This document shows, piece after piece, positions 1 through 12,239 of a stretch of DNA of 64,000 bases (positions within the stretch are counted from its first letter, which is position 1; each line of letters opens with the position of its first letter). The stretch is from Austropuccinia psidii (lineage: Eukaryota; Basidiomycota; Pucciniomycetes; Pucciniales; Sphaerophragmiaceae): NCBI GenBank assembly GCA_023105745.1, contig JALGQZ010000001.1, positions 53,057,162 through 53,121,161 of the forward strand, given 5' to 3'. Under the pieces are notes generated by a model, which was not told the origin of the DNA, ran no database searches, and saw only the letters and a program-made list of their open reading frames with translations. Made by a program: the position numbers and the translations under genes.

Positions 1-2
1 TT

Positions 3-803
3 CAAACTTTAGAAGACATGATCAGGAGATTTTGTGCTTATGGATTAGAATTCAAAGACTCAGATGGCTTTACCCATGACTGGTGCACTCTAATACCTAC
101 ATTCAAATTTGCATACAATACATCAGTCCATTCTTCCACAGGTAAAACTCCTGCTATGTTAGAAAAAGGATGGAATCCAAGACTCCCAGAAGACACACTG
201 AGGAAAGACTTGATTGACATTCATCCTACAGCTTCCAGATTTAATATAATGCTTTATAAAGTGAAACATCATGCAAAACAGAGTATGAATGACCCTTTTG
301 ACTATGCAAAACAGAAGTGGAACAAGAGTCACAAAGTACCAGACTTCAAAGTAGGGGACTTAGTTCTGGTTTCAACCTTGAATTTTAATGATATCAAAGG
401 CACAAAGAAACTTAAATATTCTTCTGTAGGAACTTTTGTTATTGTAGCCTTACATGGGACCAATGAAGTTCAAGTGGAATTGAGTGGTGAATTGGAAAAT
501 AAACACCCCACCTTTACAGTCAGCTTGATAAAACCTTATCAACCAACTGACAAAGAATTGTTTCCTTTAAGGAACCCAACTCCTTTGACTGTACCACCAG
601 TGGAACAGAGTGAAGACAAAATTATAAAGAAATTCATTAAAGAAAGGATACTTAGGGGTAAAAATCAAAGAGAATATCTTGTCAGATATATAAATCCAGT
701 ACATGAAGATGAATGGCTGGCAGAATCAGAAATACCTGACTCAGATAAGCTCTTGAGAAGATTTAGACATGAAAGAAGGCCACAAGCCAGAATATGTCTA
801 TAA
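3..803 (+). CDS. Ty3/gypsy gag-pol, C-terminal part only (element E0)
   Basis: This is the tail of a retrotransposon polyprotein that enters the window already open; the frame runs from base 3 to the TAA at 801-803. It begins just after the catalytic Glu of the integrase core. It then shows the integrase C-terminal region with a GTF in place of the GPF motif of E1, and a chromodomain near the end (motifs EYLVRY and EDEW), the module that chromoviruses use to target chromatin. It aligns over its whole length with the tail of E1 (16572-21909, minus strand) with scattered replacements. The stop used in E1 (TGA after PQA) is AGA here, so the protein runs four residues further. Still open, but probably not functional by itself because the 5' part lies outside the window. 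Confidence 0.9.
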   Translation, partial: QTLEDMIRRFCAYGLEFKDSDGFTHDWCTLIPTFKFAYNTSVHSSTGKTPAMLEKGWNPRLPEDTLRKDLIDIHPTASRFNIMLYKVKHHAKQSMNDPFDYAKQKWNKSHKVPDFKVGDLVLVSTLNFNDIKGTKKLKYSSVGTFVIVALHGTNEVQVELSGELENKHPTFTVSLIKPYQPTDKELFPLRNPTPLTVPPVEQSEDKIIKKFIKERILRGKNQREYLVRYINPVHEDEWLAESEIPDSDKLLRRFRHERRPQARICL

Positions 804-935
804 ATGTGCTTTAAATTACTTAATCTGAGTAATGTAAAGAGGTTGGACAATGGAAATTAGCACCCTTTGGGGCCTTTTTCTTCTTTATACCATTGATAAA
901 ATTGTAGTACAATTTTATTTTTTGGTGGGAGGGAA
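804..935 (+). other. 3' untranslated stretch and polypurine tract of E0
   Basis: A short non-coding stretch between the polyprotein stop and the 3' LTR. It ends in a purine run, GGTGGGAGGGAA (924-935), directly before the LTR start TGTGAGCC, which is the position expected for the plus-strand primer of reverse transcription. The same tract in the same place is seen in E1 (16432-16443, minus strand), E2 (30570-30581) and, slightly changed, E3 (44240-44251). Confidence 0.75.
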
Positions 936-2630
936 TGTGAGCCTTGAGGTATATTTTACATACCCAAATAGGCCACAATTATCCTAAAAATAAAATCTGA
1001 ATTATGCATAACCCATAAGTCATGCATATATTCAAAATTAATCTTTTTTGATTTCAGAAAAGATAAATAGCTTTTTATTGAGTAAGTAAATCCATGGATT
1101 TAAGGCAAGATTTGAATTCTACACAAAATTCAACCTAGGGTAGCTCAATAGAGTGAATAAGCTCAAATCAATTCTTTGAGGTGGTAATATGGAAAATACT
1201 TCAATACCACATAAAAGATCCATGAAAAATTTTGTTTTTCTCACTTTCACACCAAAATAATGGGAATGTGAGAAATCCCATGTTACATATACACTAAGAA
1301 TAGTGTTATGCATGTTTTTGGCACTTAATATTATGGTATTATTACATGCACTTTTGGTACACCCATAGTGGATATATCACTTGAAGCATGAATTTCTATT
1401 TTTTGATGTGGAAAATAGTCAAGGGGGACAAAAGACATCAAAGAGAGCCAGGGTACCCAGCTTCTGAGGCCTCTGAGGCATGGAAAGATCAAAATCTTGG
1501 CTCTATGGCTGACCTTGGCCCAATTATTAAACTAAAACCTCTTGGGAACTTAGTTACCATGTCACAACTTCAGTAAATCATAAGATTATTGCAAATAAGC
1601 TGCTATTTTGATGTGCCAAGGAGGTAAAGAGCAACTTAGACTCCTGTAACCATGTCAATTCTTAATTCATTTCCATGGATAAACCTCAAAAGAGTAATTG
1701 AAACCCTTTTTGGACTAGTATACAGTGCTTTACCTCATAGAAACCAGCCATATACTGCTATTTGCAATTCTATGTAAAAATGAGGTAAAAACTTCAAAAA
1801 TTCATTAAAAATAAAATTCTTAATTAATCTTTCTGAAACTTTCAGGACCAATTAAGAACCTTATAATTCATATAAAACCCAAAGAGAATTATACTTCTAT
1901 AAGTAAAATAAAAAAATTTACTTACAGTCCATTTTTGATGATTCCATGTGAAACACAGAATCTTTGAGATTTACAGGAAATACATTCTGTGATGAAATTT
2001 CCAATAACATTGATAACTTTGAGAAATCAATGATTATTTTGGTATAAACAAAGATTCACAGTTGTTATCCCTTTTATCCTTTACCATAAATGGGTTGGTA
2101 GTCACATAAAAGCCTCAATTAAGTAATTATGATAATCTAATGTGACAACAGATGATGCAATCAATAATCCAGAAAGGTTTATTGTTTCCTCACTCACTTG
2201 TTTTTCCGTTTGCTTCATGGCATGCCTCTGTGAGCTGTCTTAGACTTAAAAGAGGCCACCTCTTGCTGTTTCTCCAAATCATCACATTATTCCATTATCT
2301 AAAAGGTTCACTGGATTAATAGTGAGTGATTTACCTTAATTCTTAAAGTTTTTCTCTATTAATAGTTTTCTTTAAGAGTTATCTTTACAATTATATATTA
2401 AAATAATTTTATTATTTTAATAAAAAGATGTTTTTATTGTTAAATTCTTCTTGTAGACAATTAATTCTTACTGTTCTAATCACTAGTAGTGTATAACACA
2501 TAAAAGAGATAATTCTTTAAATATTTAATTGTGGTTATAATAATTTTTTTATTATTCTATTTCTTAAGAACAGTCATAGTACTGTTGATTAATAGTAATA
2601 TTATCAACATTCTTCTAGACACATCTTAGA
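936..2630 (+). repeat. 3' LTR of element E0
   Basis: It starts with TGTGAGCC just after the polypurine tract and is alignable along its length with the 1,919-bp LTR of E1 read on the minus strand. It ends near 2630 in a sequence matching the E1 LTR end, with the terminal ACA decayed. At about 1,695 bp it is shorter than the E1 LTR, so small deletions have built up. Many CG sites of the E1 LTR are TG or CA here, for example where E1 has CACGTGAAAG and this copy has CACATAAAAG. The copy is therefore clearly older than E1. Its target duplication cannot be tested because the 5' end lies outside the window. Confidence 0.85.
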
Positions 2631-5600
2631 GTTATTCCCTGATTACTAATTTATTTAGCTTTAAATTTTTCATTTGAGGTAAGTTTTGTTTTTTAATTTT
2701 CAGAGGCTATCTGAAGCACATAATTAGATTAATTTCAATTTAAGACACAGATTTTAGGTGGGAAATTCTTGATATTAACAATAATTTCTTTTGATATTTT
2801 GTTGATTATTTAAAATAATTAGTTTCTTGAAATCAATTTTAAGGGATCAAAAATCCTCTAGGAGAGTAACAGTGGACTTTTGATTAAAAATTTAAAAAAT
2901 TTAATATAAACCTTCAGCTCTTCAGGAAGAAAAAACCTTCATTTGAAAACAGTTGTTTGTCAAAGCCAGAATTAAGGACTCCTTTAGAGTAATCCAGTTT
3001 TTTCTCCAAATATTCAACTAATTCATTATTTTGAATTTTCTTCCTGTTTTCTTTCAAATATTTTTTATTTAATAAATAAATAAGCTGAGAAATACATCAT
3101 ACCAAATTCATTAATAACCACATTTGTTCAAATAAAAGTAAGAATTGAAAGTGAGTAACTTGATTCCAAAGGCCCATTAAATTTTCAAAATTTGTACCAT
3201 AGCCTATTATCTTCATTCAATGGGAAGATACATTTTCAATTATTTTCTAAACTCATTATATACATTTTAGCTTAGGAAAAGCTTCTGAAGAGATTCTTTC
3301 AAAGCCAAATTCCTATCAATAACAATTTCTGGAGGGTGACTAATATTGGTATTTTTGATAACTCTTTTGAGCATATTTATTCAATTTCCAAGTATATTCA
3401 AATTAAATTTCATCCTTTTTCAAAAAGGAAAATCAGAAAAGGTATCATTTTCATTATTTAATTATTGTTTTTATAGGTAAAATACATAATAATTACATGA
3501 GGAAAGCATTGGAGAAGTTTTATAGAAATTGGGTGAGCTAAAAACAATTAGGTAATGTTCCCTTCTACATCTCTTTTGGAGGACAACACAAATATTTCTT
3601 ATTTGTGGGAGTCAATAAGGGATTCAATAGGCCTTCTTCCTTGAATTATGACTATCTTTATCTTTTTTTTCTTGGTTATAAATATCTTCAAGTATTACAG
3701 GCCTTTAGGGATCCCTCTTTCTTGAAAAATTGTCCTTGATTTTTATTTTCATGAGATTTTATTCCAAAACATTATAAATTTGGTCTTTTTTCTTGCTCAT
3801 TGAATTTTCTTAAAGAAGTATTTGACATCATAAATTTATTAATGATTTTTAACTTTGAGATTCTAAGTGTTAATCTTAAAATATTTTCTTTTATAAAGCT
3901 TAAAATGAGATTATATTTCTTTTTGAAGTGAATTTTTTGGAGGATTTTTTGTTATAATTTGGGGTCCTCGACCTATCACAACCTATTCCAATTTGATTTT
4001 TGGTCATATTGGACCTCAAGGTGGAAAAAGAATACCCCTATTCCCTGGGAAAATTATTAAAATTCTTTTAAAAGAAGCTCAAGGATCTGGAATTCACCTT
4101 CAGTGGGAGGTTGAACAATTTTTTGAGAAATTTAAAAAAAGAAAAAAAGGGGGAAATTGGGATTTATTGAAAGAGAAATGAGACTTTTGAAAGATCAAGA
4201 GCATGGAAAAAGGCTACAAAAATTATTAATTAAGTGTTTGAAGCTTATGGGATATTGAAGGAGGAAGGGGAAAATGGTAATTTAGGTTATTGGTAAAGTA
4301 AAAGGAGGTTAAAAAGCTTTTTGGGGTCAAGTATTTTGGGGAGTAAATAAATAAAAATGGTTTTGAAATATTTTTTTTATAAAAAGAAATTTCTATTAGG
4401 GGGAGGAGAAACATTTTGTAATACTTTTTTGTGTTTGAGATGTTTCTTTTGGGAGATTTGAAAAAATAGGTCAGGGTTTTCTTTTGGAAAAAACCCTTTT
4501 TTGGGAGGTTTTGGAATCTTTTTTTCTCAATACATGTTTCTTTTTATTAAAAATGGTCCAAGGGAATTTCTTATTTTTTTTTACTAAAAAACTATGATCA
4601 ATATTTTTTATTTGTTTTTAATGGTTCTTATATTTCTTAAAATCAAGAAATTTAACTTTAAGTTATATTATTATAACACAATATTTATTCACTTAATAAA
4701 TTTTTTATTAAAAAAAATTTCTTTGGAAAATATTAAAATATTTTTCAAATAAGCTTAACTAAAATATGTCTACCTTAAAAAAATAAAAAAAATGTAATTT
4801 AAATGTTAAAAGAAATATAATTTTATTTTGAAGAAATTAAATAATTAATGAGTTTTTTGTTAAAATAATTTTGAAAATAATTTAATGGTGATTTTCTTTC
4901 AAGTTATTTTCTTATTTTAATTAAATTTTTGATTCTAATTATTTTTAAAAAGATTTCTTATAATTATAGGCAGTATTTTCAATAATATTCATTGTCCTTT
5001 AAAGATTAATAATTATTTCTCAAACAAAATCTATATTAGTATTTATTTATAATTAATTATTTTTTTTTTATTTTATCATAATATCTTTATTAAATTCAAT
5101 ATTTTTAATTTATTTTACCAAAAAACATGATATGCTTTTTGAGTTATAGTTGTATTAAATAATAAAATGGTGTAAAAATTTCTCAAAATAGGAAAACATA
5201 TACTTAATAGTTATTTATTTGAGAGAAATTTGAATAACCTAAAATCTAAAAAAAAAAACATTAATTAAGCTTTTGAGTAATTCAGGATATTTTTAATTCC
5301 ATATTTATGAATTCTAAGTTTAAAAAATTTAAAAATTTAATCAGATACTTTATTAAAATCCCTATTCTTTTGAATATTCCCTCAATAATAATTATGAATT
5401 TATTTTAAAATACCTCAAATAAACTATCAATGAAGTTGATGAAAATATAGGCAAAAATCTCTGAGACTAACAATATATTCAGAGAAGTTTTTTTTAAGGT
5501 ATTACTCATAACGACATAGATATTTATTAATTGATTCCAATAGAAAAAGGGGTGAAAGGATTATCAAAGCTGTCTGATGATAATTAATTATATTTTTAAG

Positions 5601-6817
5601 AATACTTTTTTTGATAAAAAAATATCAATAATAAAAGTAAATATACCAAAGGTCTCATAAAAAAATTCATTGGCTAAAGATTTACTGTTATAATTACCTA
5701 AATTATAATATTTAACAGAATTTTATGAAATTAATTTTAGGTAACTTTCATTAATTAAATATATGACCAAGAAATATATTCTTATCAAGAACTTATTAGT
5801 TAAATAAGTTCATTTTATATACAGATAAAATTTGTATTATTAATAATCACAATTCACAAGATAAGCTCTTAACAATAAGAAAAAAAAGGGATTTTTATAA
5901 GAATAATAATATGATAATTAAATTATAAATCAATTATATTTCCTTTATTAATCACATTTTCTTCAAAAATCAATTAAAAATTTAAGAATTTTAAAGCTTT
6001 AGTTTTTTTTTAAAAAAAAACAAATAAGTAAAAACATTGAAAAGAATTTTTTTTAGTTTATTAAAGTAAAAATAATTTAACACAAGATAAATTCAAATAT
6101 CTGTTTTTAAGATTTATTAAAATAGTTTTTAAATATTAAAATTACTTTTGAGTGGCCACTAGATATTTCTTTTAGATCATTTACCACATCATATGTCCTA
6201 CCACAATAAGGGTAGAACCACACACTTTTTTTTATAAGTTTTCCGCAATTATCATATGGAGATATAAATAAGATTTTTTCTATTAATTTTTTAATATCTA
6301 TAATCTGTTTAAAATATTTTTCTTAAAAAGGATAGAACTTTATCTTGCAAGAAAATCTTTATTTTATTTTATTTAGTTATAAAACTTGAGATAATTTCAT
6401 ATTTTTATGAAGGAAAGGAGTCCAAACAAGCAGTTTTTGTCTCAAAAAAATAAAAAATGATTCAATTTTAACTATAAAATCACAATTTAAAATCCAAAAT
6501 GATTTTATAAAGTTGTCCAAAAATTCTTAGCTTAAAACTCAGTTACGTAAATTGATTGTTAAGGTGGGCCTGGTGGGCACGGGAGACAAATTGAGGGGAT
6601 AATTCAAATTTTACGCGACTTACAGTACAGTGCCACCCAAACTTTTGCCCATGTCTCTACTGTAAATTGCTTTTAGTTTGATTAGAAGATTTTGATTTTT
6701 GATTTTTTTAAATTCACAATTAATTTCAAATAAAAAATCGAAAATTTATAATATCAATTATTATTATTATTATTATTACGTTTAATAATAAATCAAGTCT
6801 CAATAATAATAATTATT
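2631..6817. other. AT-rich intergenic DNA, no gene recognised
   Basis: About 4.2 kb of very AT-rich sequence with long A and T runs. One 62-codon open frame at 3993-4181 has no recognisable motif and I do not call it. A more mixed block at about 6545-6665 (GGTGGGCCTGGTGGGCACGG and following bases, with a repeated TACAGT) stands out against the background. It lies 150-270 bp upstream of the membrane-protein gene at 6818, so it may hold that gene's promoter. A trinucleotide run (ATT)n lies at about 6755-6778. Confidence 0.5.
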
Positions 6818-9050
6818 ATGGGTTTATTAATTCCAATAAATTTAGTAAAATTTTTATTTTTGATTTTAACTCTTTGGAATTCATTTAAAGCTTTAAAAGT
6901 ACCCAAAATTAAAAAGAAAATTCCAAGACCTATAATAATTAAACGTAATAATCAAAATAATCGAAATAATAATAATCAAAATGATGTTAATCATGATAAT
7001 AATAATATTCAAACTAATAAGAATTTATTAAATGATCAATTAACTGTAGCTCAAAAAACAAGAAGAACTAGAATTAAAGAAATGTTAAAGGTTTATCTAG
7101 TTTGGGTGAGTTGATTTTTTTTATTCGATTTCCTTTTTTAAAAAAATAAATTCAGAGTTTTATTTTTTATTTTATAGGTTTTATGGTCTTATTTAAAATT
7201 ATTTTTAGATTGGATAGCTTGGGCCATTCCATTTTACGATGAATTTCATTTTCTTTTTTTGGTTTGGTTGATTGTTTTTGGACCTTGGGTGAGAAAATTT
7301 ATCAAATTTTACATAATCATCTTGATTGAATTTTTGTTAATGAACAAACTTATCTTTTTGTAAAAAAATAGGCAGCCGATGTTGTCTTTCGACATGCCGT
7401 TAAACGAGTCGCTGCTCCCTATGAACATTCATTTGATTTGATCCTTGGTACAACACATGATACCCTGCAAGTAATAATGTTTTTGATCACAAGTGGTCCC
7501 AAATATTTGAACTTGAAATGGCAAAAGTGGAAGGTTCGGCTCAGTGGCCCACATCTTTTACATCAATCTCAGTCTTCATCATGCTGATGCAGTCTCTTGC
7601 GTTTTTATAGGCATGGCAGTTCAACAAGTCATTGTTTGCTGCTCGCTCAAATGCTCCACCCACTCGATTACCTTCTTTGAATAGAAATTTATCTCAGCTT
7701 CATTCTCGTGCCTCATCTATTAATATTCACCCAGATTTGAGGGTCCAGGCTGAGTCACAAACTATTAATTCTTCATCACAATCATCCAGCCATATTACTA
7801 GGTCGATCAATTCTACTATGCCAATCCCTAGCTCATTCAACTCATTAATTGTTCCACGAAGGAAACCCACGCTGAGTCGGAAACTTTCCGCTAGCTACAA
7901 ACGCTCAGTTTCAAATAGTAGGCCCAAGGCTTTTCTTGAAGATCGAGAGTTGTATTTTGGTCAAACGATGCCTTCAAATCGACTTGGCCTATCCCAAAGA
8001 ACCTTAAGATTACCGCCTTTACAATCTACCTCACACTTTAACTTTTCGAATCAAACTAATTCAAGTCAGATTGAAAATGCTGCGCAATCAAATCAAACAA
8101 ACCAAACTACTGACCATATTCCAAATCCTAGTTTGGGTTCAAACCAATCTATTATCATTCATGATCAACGTTCGAGCTCAATTCATGAAACCAGTCTCAA
8201 TTTGCAAGTTAATCCATCCACTCAATTAAATACAATGAATCGCAAGCGTACTCGTAATCCTGATGATGATGAGATTATTAAACCAGAACGTAAAGCGAAA
8301 AAAATAACTAAAGCAGATGATTCACTTCCTAATTCCTCCAAACCGGCGGCCAAATCGCGTTCGATCAATCAAACCAAGACAAAAACCAAACCGATCAAGC
8401 AGAAACCCCGGTCGATCGAGAGTTCAAGGGATTCGGAAAACGAATTTGATTCAAAAAGCTCCATTTCAATCAGTTCACTTCCTTCACTAGAGTTTTTGCC
8501 CGGGGGTGTACAAATTAAAAAGTCAAAAGAAAAAAGCACTTGGAGGCTTTCTTCCAATGCTGCGCTCCCATTACCCGATCAGGCGCTTTCACCTAGTCAG
8601 GTTCCAGCCCCAAAAGTGAGACGTCGGCTTCATAATCCGGATGAACCATTACCGCTTCCAATGATTCTTGATCCCAAGGACGAAACGAGTCGAGACGCTC
8701 GAAAGAGCTCGAAAGCGCTCAAGACGATTTCTGAAGTTTTATCAGCTCAACAGTCAGTTAGGCCATTGCCATCACGAGTTTTAAGCTCTTCAAGTCAGGC
8801 TTCTAAATCAAGAGATGTCAATCGAGGAGTTTCATTATTAAGCTCTAAAACGATAGCCAAGATGCAAAAGGTCACTAAAGATAAAATCTCAGCAGATCAT
8901 CATCATGAACATTTAACCAAGAAAAAAGGTTTGAATTCCAAGACGCGAACCTCAGGTCGAGTAGGCCTAGTTAAGAAACAAGAAATTATTAAGAGTGAAA
9001 ATATAGGCTTGGGAAGTGGATCAGAAACTTTAATAAAAAAAGAGCATTAG
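6818..9050 (+). CDS. TB2/DP1/HVA22 (REEP/Yop1-like) membrane protein with long disordered tail
   Basis: Four exons, 6818-7105, 7178-7288, 7372-7533 and 7611-9050, joined in phase 0 by short introns (72, 83 and 77 nt, GT-AG), give 666 residues. The N-terminus has a hydrophobic segment followed by SFKALKVP. An Asn-rich basic insert follows at about residues 35-90, then the family core at about 91-160, including WAIPFYDEFHFLFLVWL. Proteins of this family are ER hairpin proteins that shape tubular ER. The remaining ~480 residues are Ser/Lys/Pro-rich and look disordered, with several basic patches. Usual Yop1-type proteins are about 180-200 residues, so insert and tail are unusual. The third exon could instead end at 7470 (donor GTAATA), which would drop 21 residues; I prefer the longer exon because it leaves a typical short intron. 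No conserved neighbour suggests a more exact role. Confidence 0.82.
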
Positions 9051-9386
9051 ATTGCAATCAAGCGATTTTACTTTGAAGACGAATGACTGGGCTTTATGAA
9101 GGAATTTTGAATGATTGATTTGCTATTATATTTTCTTGGTTTAAGTTGAAAGTACAATATGAAAAGAAAAATCATAATATGAAAGAAAGATGTTGGTTTT
9201 TTGATTAAAAGATCTACATAATTGAATCGTTTGTAATGTAAAATATTAATTGAAGCTCAATAAATTGTAATAATTGAGAAATTGTAGCTTTAAGTCCATT
9301 GTTTTGAAAAATCAGTCTTCTTGATAAGGTTGGATGATTGGAAAATCGTATTGGTCTATTTAATGAAATTTTTGATGCCAAAGTAG

Positions 9387-10033
9387 TCAGGGATAGAAGA
9401 TTATGGTGATGAATAGGAAAATTTGATAAGTAGAAAGCCACTTGCCGGTTTCGAAATTTTTAAAGCCAATACCTAAAACTTGAGCCTCTTGGAATCCCAA
9501 ATCGCTTAGAGTTAAGAATTCATCATTTAAGATTTCCCAATTTAATTTTTGATTATTTGAATTATTAGGTATTAATTTAAATAATTTAAAATCATTTAAA
9601 TTTAAATCTTGAATTGAATTAATTTTAAATTTATCATTATTAATTGATTGATTAATTAAATTAATTAAAATTTCATCTTTTTGATTAGTTTTGTTTTTAT
9701 TATTATTAATTAAATTTAAAAAATTTGATTTTAAATCTAGAATTTTGATTTTTTTTTTTATAGGTAAAAAAATCGTAACTAAAAATCGAAATAAAATGTA
9801 TTAGTTAAAAATCATTCTCAATTTAAAAAGAGAAAATTATTAATTTGTTTTTTTACCTTTTTGGAATTTTAATAAGATTGTAGTTAAATTATTATTAAGA
9901 TTACTATTATTATTATTTGATTGATTTGAATTTTTGTATGACTAAATAAGAAAAATAATTAATTTTATTTAAAAATTAGATTTACTTTATTATTTATCGT
10001 ATCATAAAAAAAGAAAGAGAAAAAACTTACCAT
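9387..10033 (-). CDS. Hypothetical 159-residue protein, possibly ubiquitin-like (beta-grasp) fold
   Basis: I built this from splice signals because no single long frame covers it. Exon 1 contributes only the ATG (10031-10033) followed at once by GTAAGT; exon 2 is 9857-9941; exon 3 is 9387-9778 and ends in TGA. The introns are 89 and 78 nt with good GT-AG ends, and the frame stays open for 392 nt in exon 3 despite the AT richness. The protein starts with an Asn/Ser-rich stretch. It continues with two predicted strands (TTILLKFQKVTIFLPI), a helix, a long Asn/Lys/Ile-rich middle, and ends with DLGFQEAQVLGIGFKN. The strand-turn-strand-helix start and the glycine-rich last strand recall a beta-grasp fold, but I do not recognise the family. 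It converges with the REEP-like gene; the two stops are 340 bp apart. Confidence 0.55.
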
Positions 10034-10453
10034 TTAATTTATTTATTTATTTATTTATTCGAATCAACCACTTTTACAAAACAAAAAAAAGTGAGATGTG
10101 ATGATTAAAATTTTTATTTTTATTTTTTTTTTTATCAAGAAATTCAAAAACTCGCCAATAAAGAGTAAGGGTACTTTTAACTTGTTAGCGGTGTAATTAC
10201 AGTTAATTTGAAGTTTTCAAGTGACACAAACTTAATCTCTTGACAATTTACAATGAAGGGCCTCCGCCTAACAAACCTAGGAAGAGTGTTTTATTTTTAT
10301 TTTTGTCAATTTTTTCTTCTCACCAATCTCATAAAGCTCAATGAAAGAGTTTAAAAATTCAATTTGTTGTATTTTTGAATGGAATAGAAATTGTGTATGG
10401 TAATTGTATGGAATGTATCTTTAAAATTAAATAAAACAATTAAATTTTAACTC
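10034..10453. other. Upstream region of the 9387-10033 gene
   Basis: An AAAT tetranucleotide run lies directly upstream of the ATG exon (about 10040-10060), followed by AT-rich DNA. It should contain the promoter of the minus-strand gene at 9387-10033. I see no convincing TATA box or other site. Confidence 0.35.
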
Positions 10454-11450
10454 CTACCATTGAGTAGGAGTGTCAGTCTGAGCCACTGCCATCTTCATCC
10501 TTGAAAGGAAAGATAATAGTGAAGCCTCAACATGATCAAAAGGTGATATCTTCCAAACAGTGCTAACAGAAGCTGTCAACTTGTCCATCATCTTGGGATT
10601 GAAAAGGTGTGTAATGATCTATTTCATCTTGAACCATGAATTCTCAATTGGGAGGCCAAATAAGTTTGTGAATTTGATGTTTGCCATGCCATTGTTGGCT
10701 GAGGGTGCCATCTTCCATTAAGGTAAGTCCTTCACAATTTTCTGCTACATCAAGTTCAACAAGCTCATCCATAAATGGCAATAGGACAAGTTTGTAAACA
10801 TTTTAAATGAAAGCAATTTCTCATCATTGTCTTGGAAGCATTATTATCAATTTTGATTGAATTGGACCACAGAATTTCCCCCATACCATCATTAATTGAC
10901 CAAAATTCATTCAAAGTTGTATTTTTTATTAGTAGTTCACAAAACTCACTTTTAAGTTACTGGCTCACCTAGCTTGAATGAAGATTTGTCAGTCCAAACA
11001 ACCGTGAACCAATTGAAAATATTCCAATTGAGGTGGGCTTGAAAAAATTCAAATTCAAATTTCATATGTAAAGGACTCAGATAAGGTTTTTTAATGGAAA
11101 TAAATGACCTTTTGCCTTGTTCATTTATTTATTGAAACATTGAAAATAAGAATGTTCTTGATTGAAGCTAATGTATCATGACATTTATGTTACACAACTA
11201 TTGCTAATTCTTTTAAGTCTTGTTAATTTAACTTGAAAGGCCATCTAGGTATAGGTAGGTAGTCTATATGACCATTCTCCTAAAATATTTAGATTGGATC
11301 ATGAAAAGTTGTGGGTGGTATGCCAAAATATTGGGAAATAATTTGGATTGAGGTGCCTTCATCACACGTACCTATAATATGCCCTTGCATTCCTTGAGTT
11401 TGATAGGGTGGAATGATAGAAATAATATTTAGTTATGATTAGTATACTTC
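10454..11450 (-). pseudogene. Tc1/mariner transposase remnant, copy A
   Basis: Read on the minus strand with frameshifts and stops, the segment gives the successive parts of a Tc1/mariner (DDE) transposase. A helix-turn-helix region comes first (ISQYFGIPPTTFHD, near 11300-11350). Then follow HLNWNIFNWFTVVWTD-like text with the first catalytic Asp near 11000, LMEDGT with the second Asp near 10710, and a C-terminal part ending DTPTQW and a TAG at 10454-10456. The transposase would cut and paste the element at TA sites. This copy cannot make a protein. A sequence resembling one inverted end (GGTTCAGATCTATATTAG, 11829-11846) lies upstream. The region around 10930-11000 serves as an empty-site reference for the E1 insertion in copy C. 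Confidence 0.75.
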
Positions 11451-12063
11451 TTAACAACCAATTATTCTTAATAATCAACTTACCATTTCAAAAATGATTA
11501 CTTATTTATATCTATAGAGAATTGTAATAAATCTCAATAAGATCAATTTTACACAATAATAAAAAATCAAATCTGGGGTGCTATTTGTGTTTTGATTTTA
11601 AGAGAAAGTATTGGTTAAAAAAAAAAAAAAAAAAAAAACTAAGAAAAGGTAGAAAAAATAAATAGAAAAGTTTTGAAAAAATTTAAGCAAGAATATTTCA
11701 GATAAGTTAAAAAAAAAAAAAAAATTAAAAATTAAAAATATAAATTCAATTTAAGAAAAAAAACAAACAAACAAACAAACAAACTCAAGTGCAAGTTTAA
11801 TTTTTTTTTTTTTTTTTTTTTTTTTTTTGGTTCAGATCTATATTAGTTATTTCATTTCCAATTATATGCAAACAAAAAAAAAATATAGGAAGGGCACTTT
11901 TTTTTTTTGTTGTGGAACAATTATCCAACACTCATAGGGTTCCCTTCTTTTTTAATTAAAGAAAAAAAAAATTCTTTTTAATTATTTTTTTTTTGTACTT
12001 AAACCTAATCTAGACTTCAATCAAAAAACAATAACACATTTTTCAAATAAAATTTACAACTAG

Positions 12064-12104
<41 letters not shown>

Positions 12105-12239
12105 TTAAAATCCATTTAAAGATAAAACAAAATGAAAATTTGAAATATTTACTAGAATAAATAAGTTAATAAATTATGTCAGATAAAATACAATTTCATT
12201 TTAAAAAGAAAATAAGAATTACAATTAGTAAGATTTAGG
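11451..12239. repeat. Low-complexity A/T tracts and (CAAA)n run
   Basis: It holds an A run at about 11618-11638, a (CAAA)n run at about 11761-11785, long T runs at about 11809-11828 and 12064-12090 (the last followed directly by an A run), and a possible decayed inverted end of mariner copy A at 11829-11846. There is no coding signal. The homopolymer lengths may not be exact in the assembly. Confidence 0.6.

Noticed and set aside
1388..1576. Open frame of 62 codons
   Set aside because: It lies in the E0 LTR; the sequence is LTR in all copies and shows no protein motif.
3993..4181. Open frame of 62 codons with a basic translation
   Set aside because: No motif, no splice structure, and A/G-rich composition explains the Lys-rich translation.
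12064..12103. T run followed by A run as a terminator hairpin
   Set aside because: Low-complexity DNA in a nuclear fungal genome; not a meaningful terminator.
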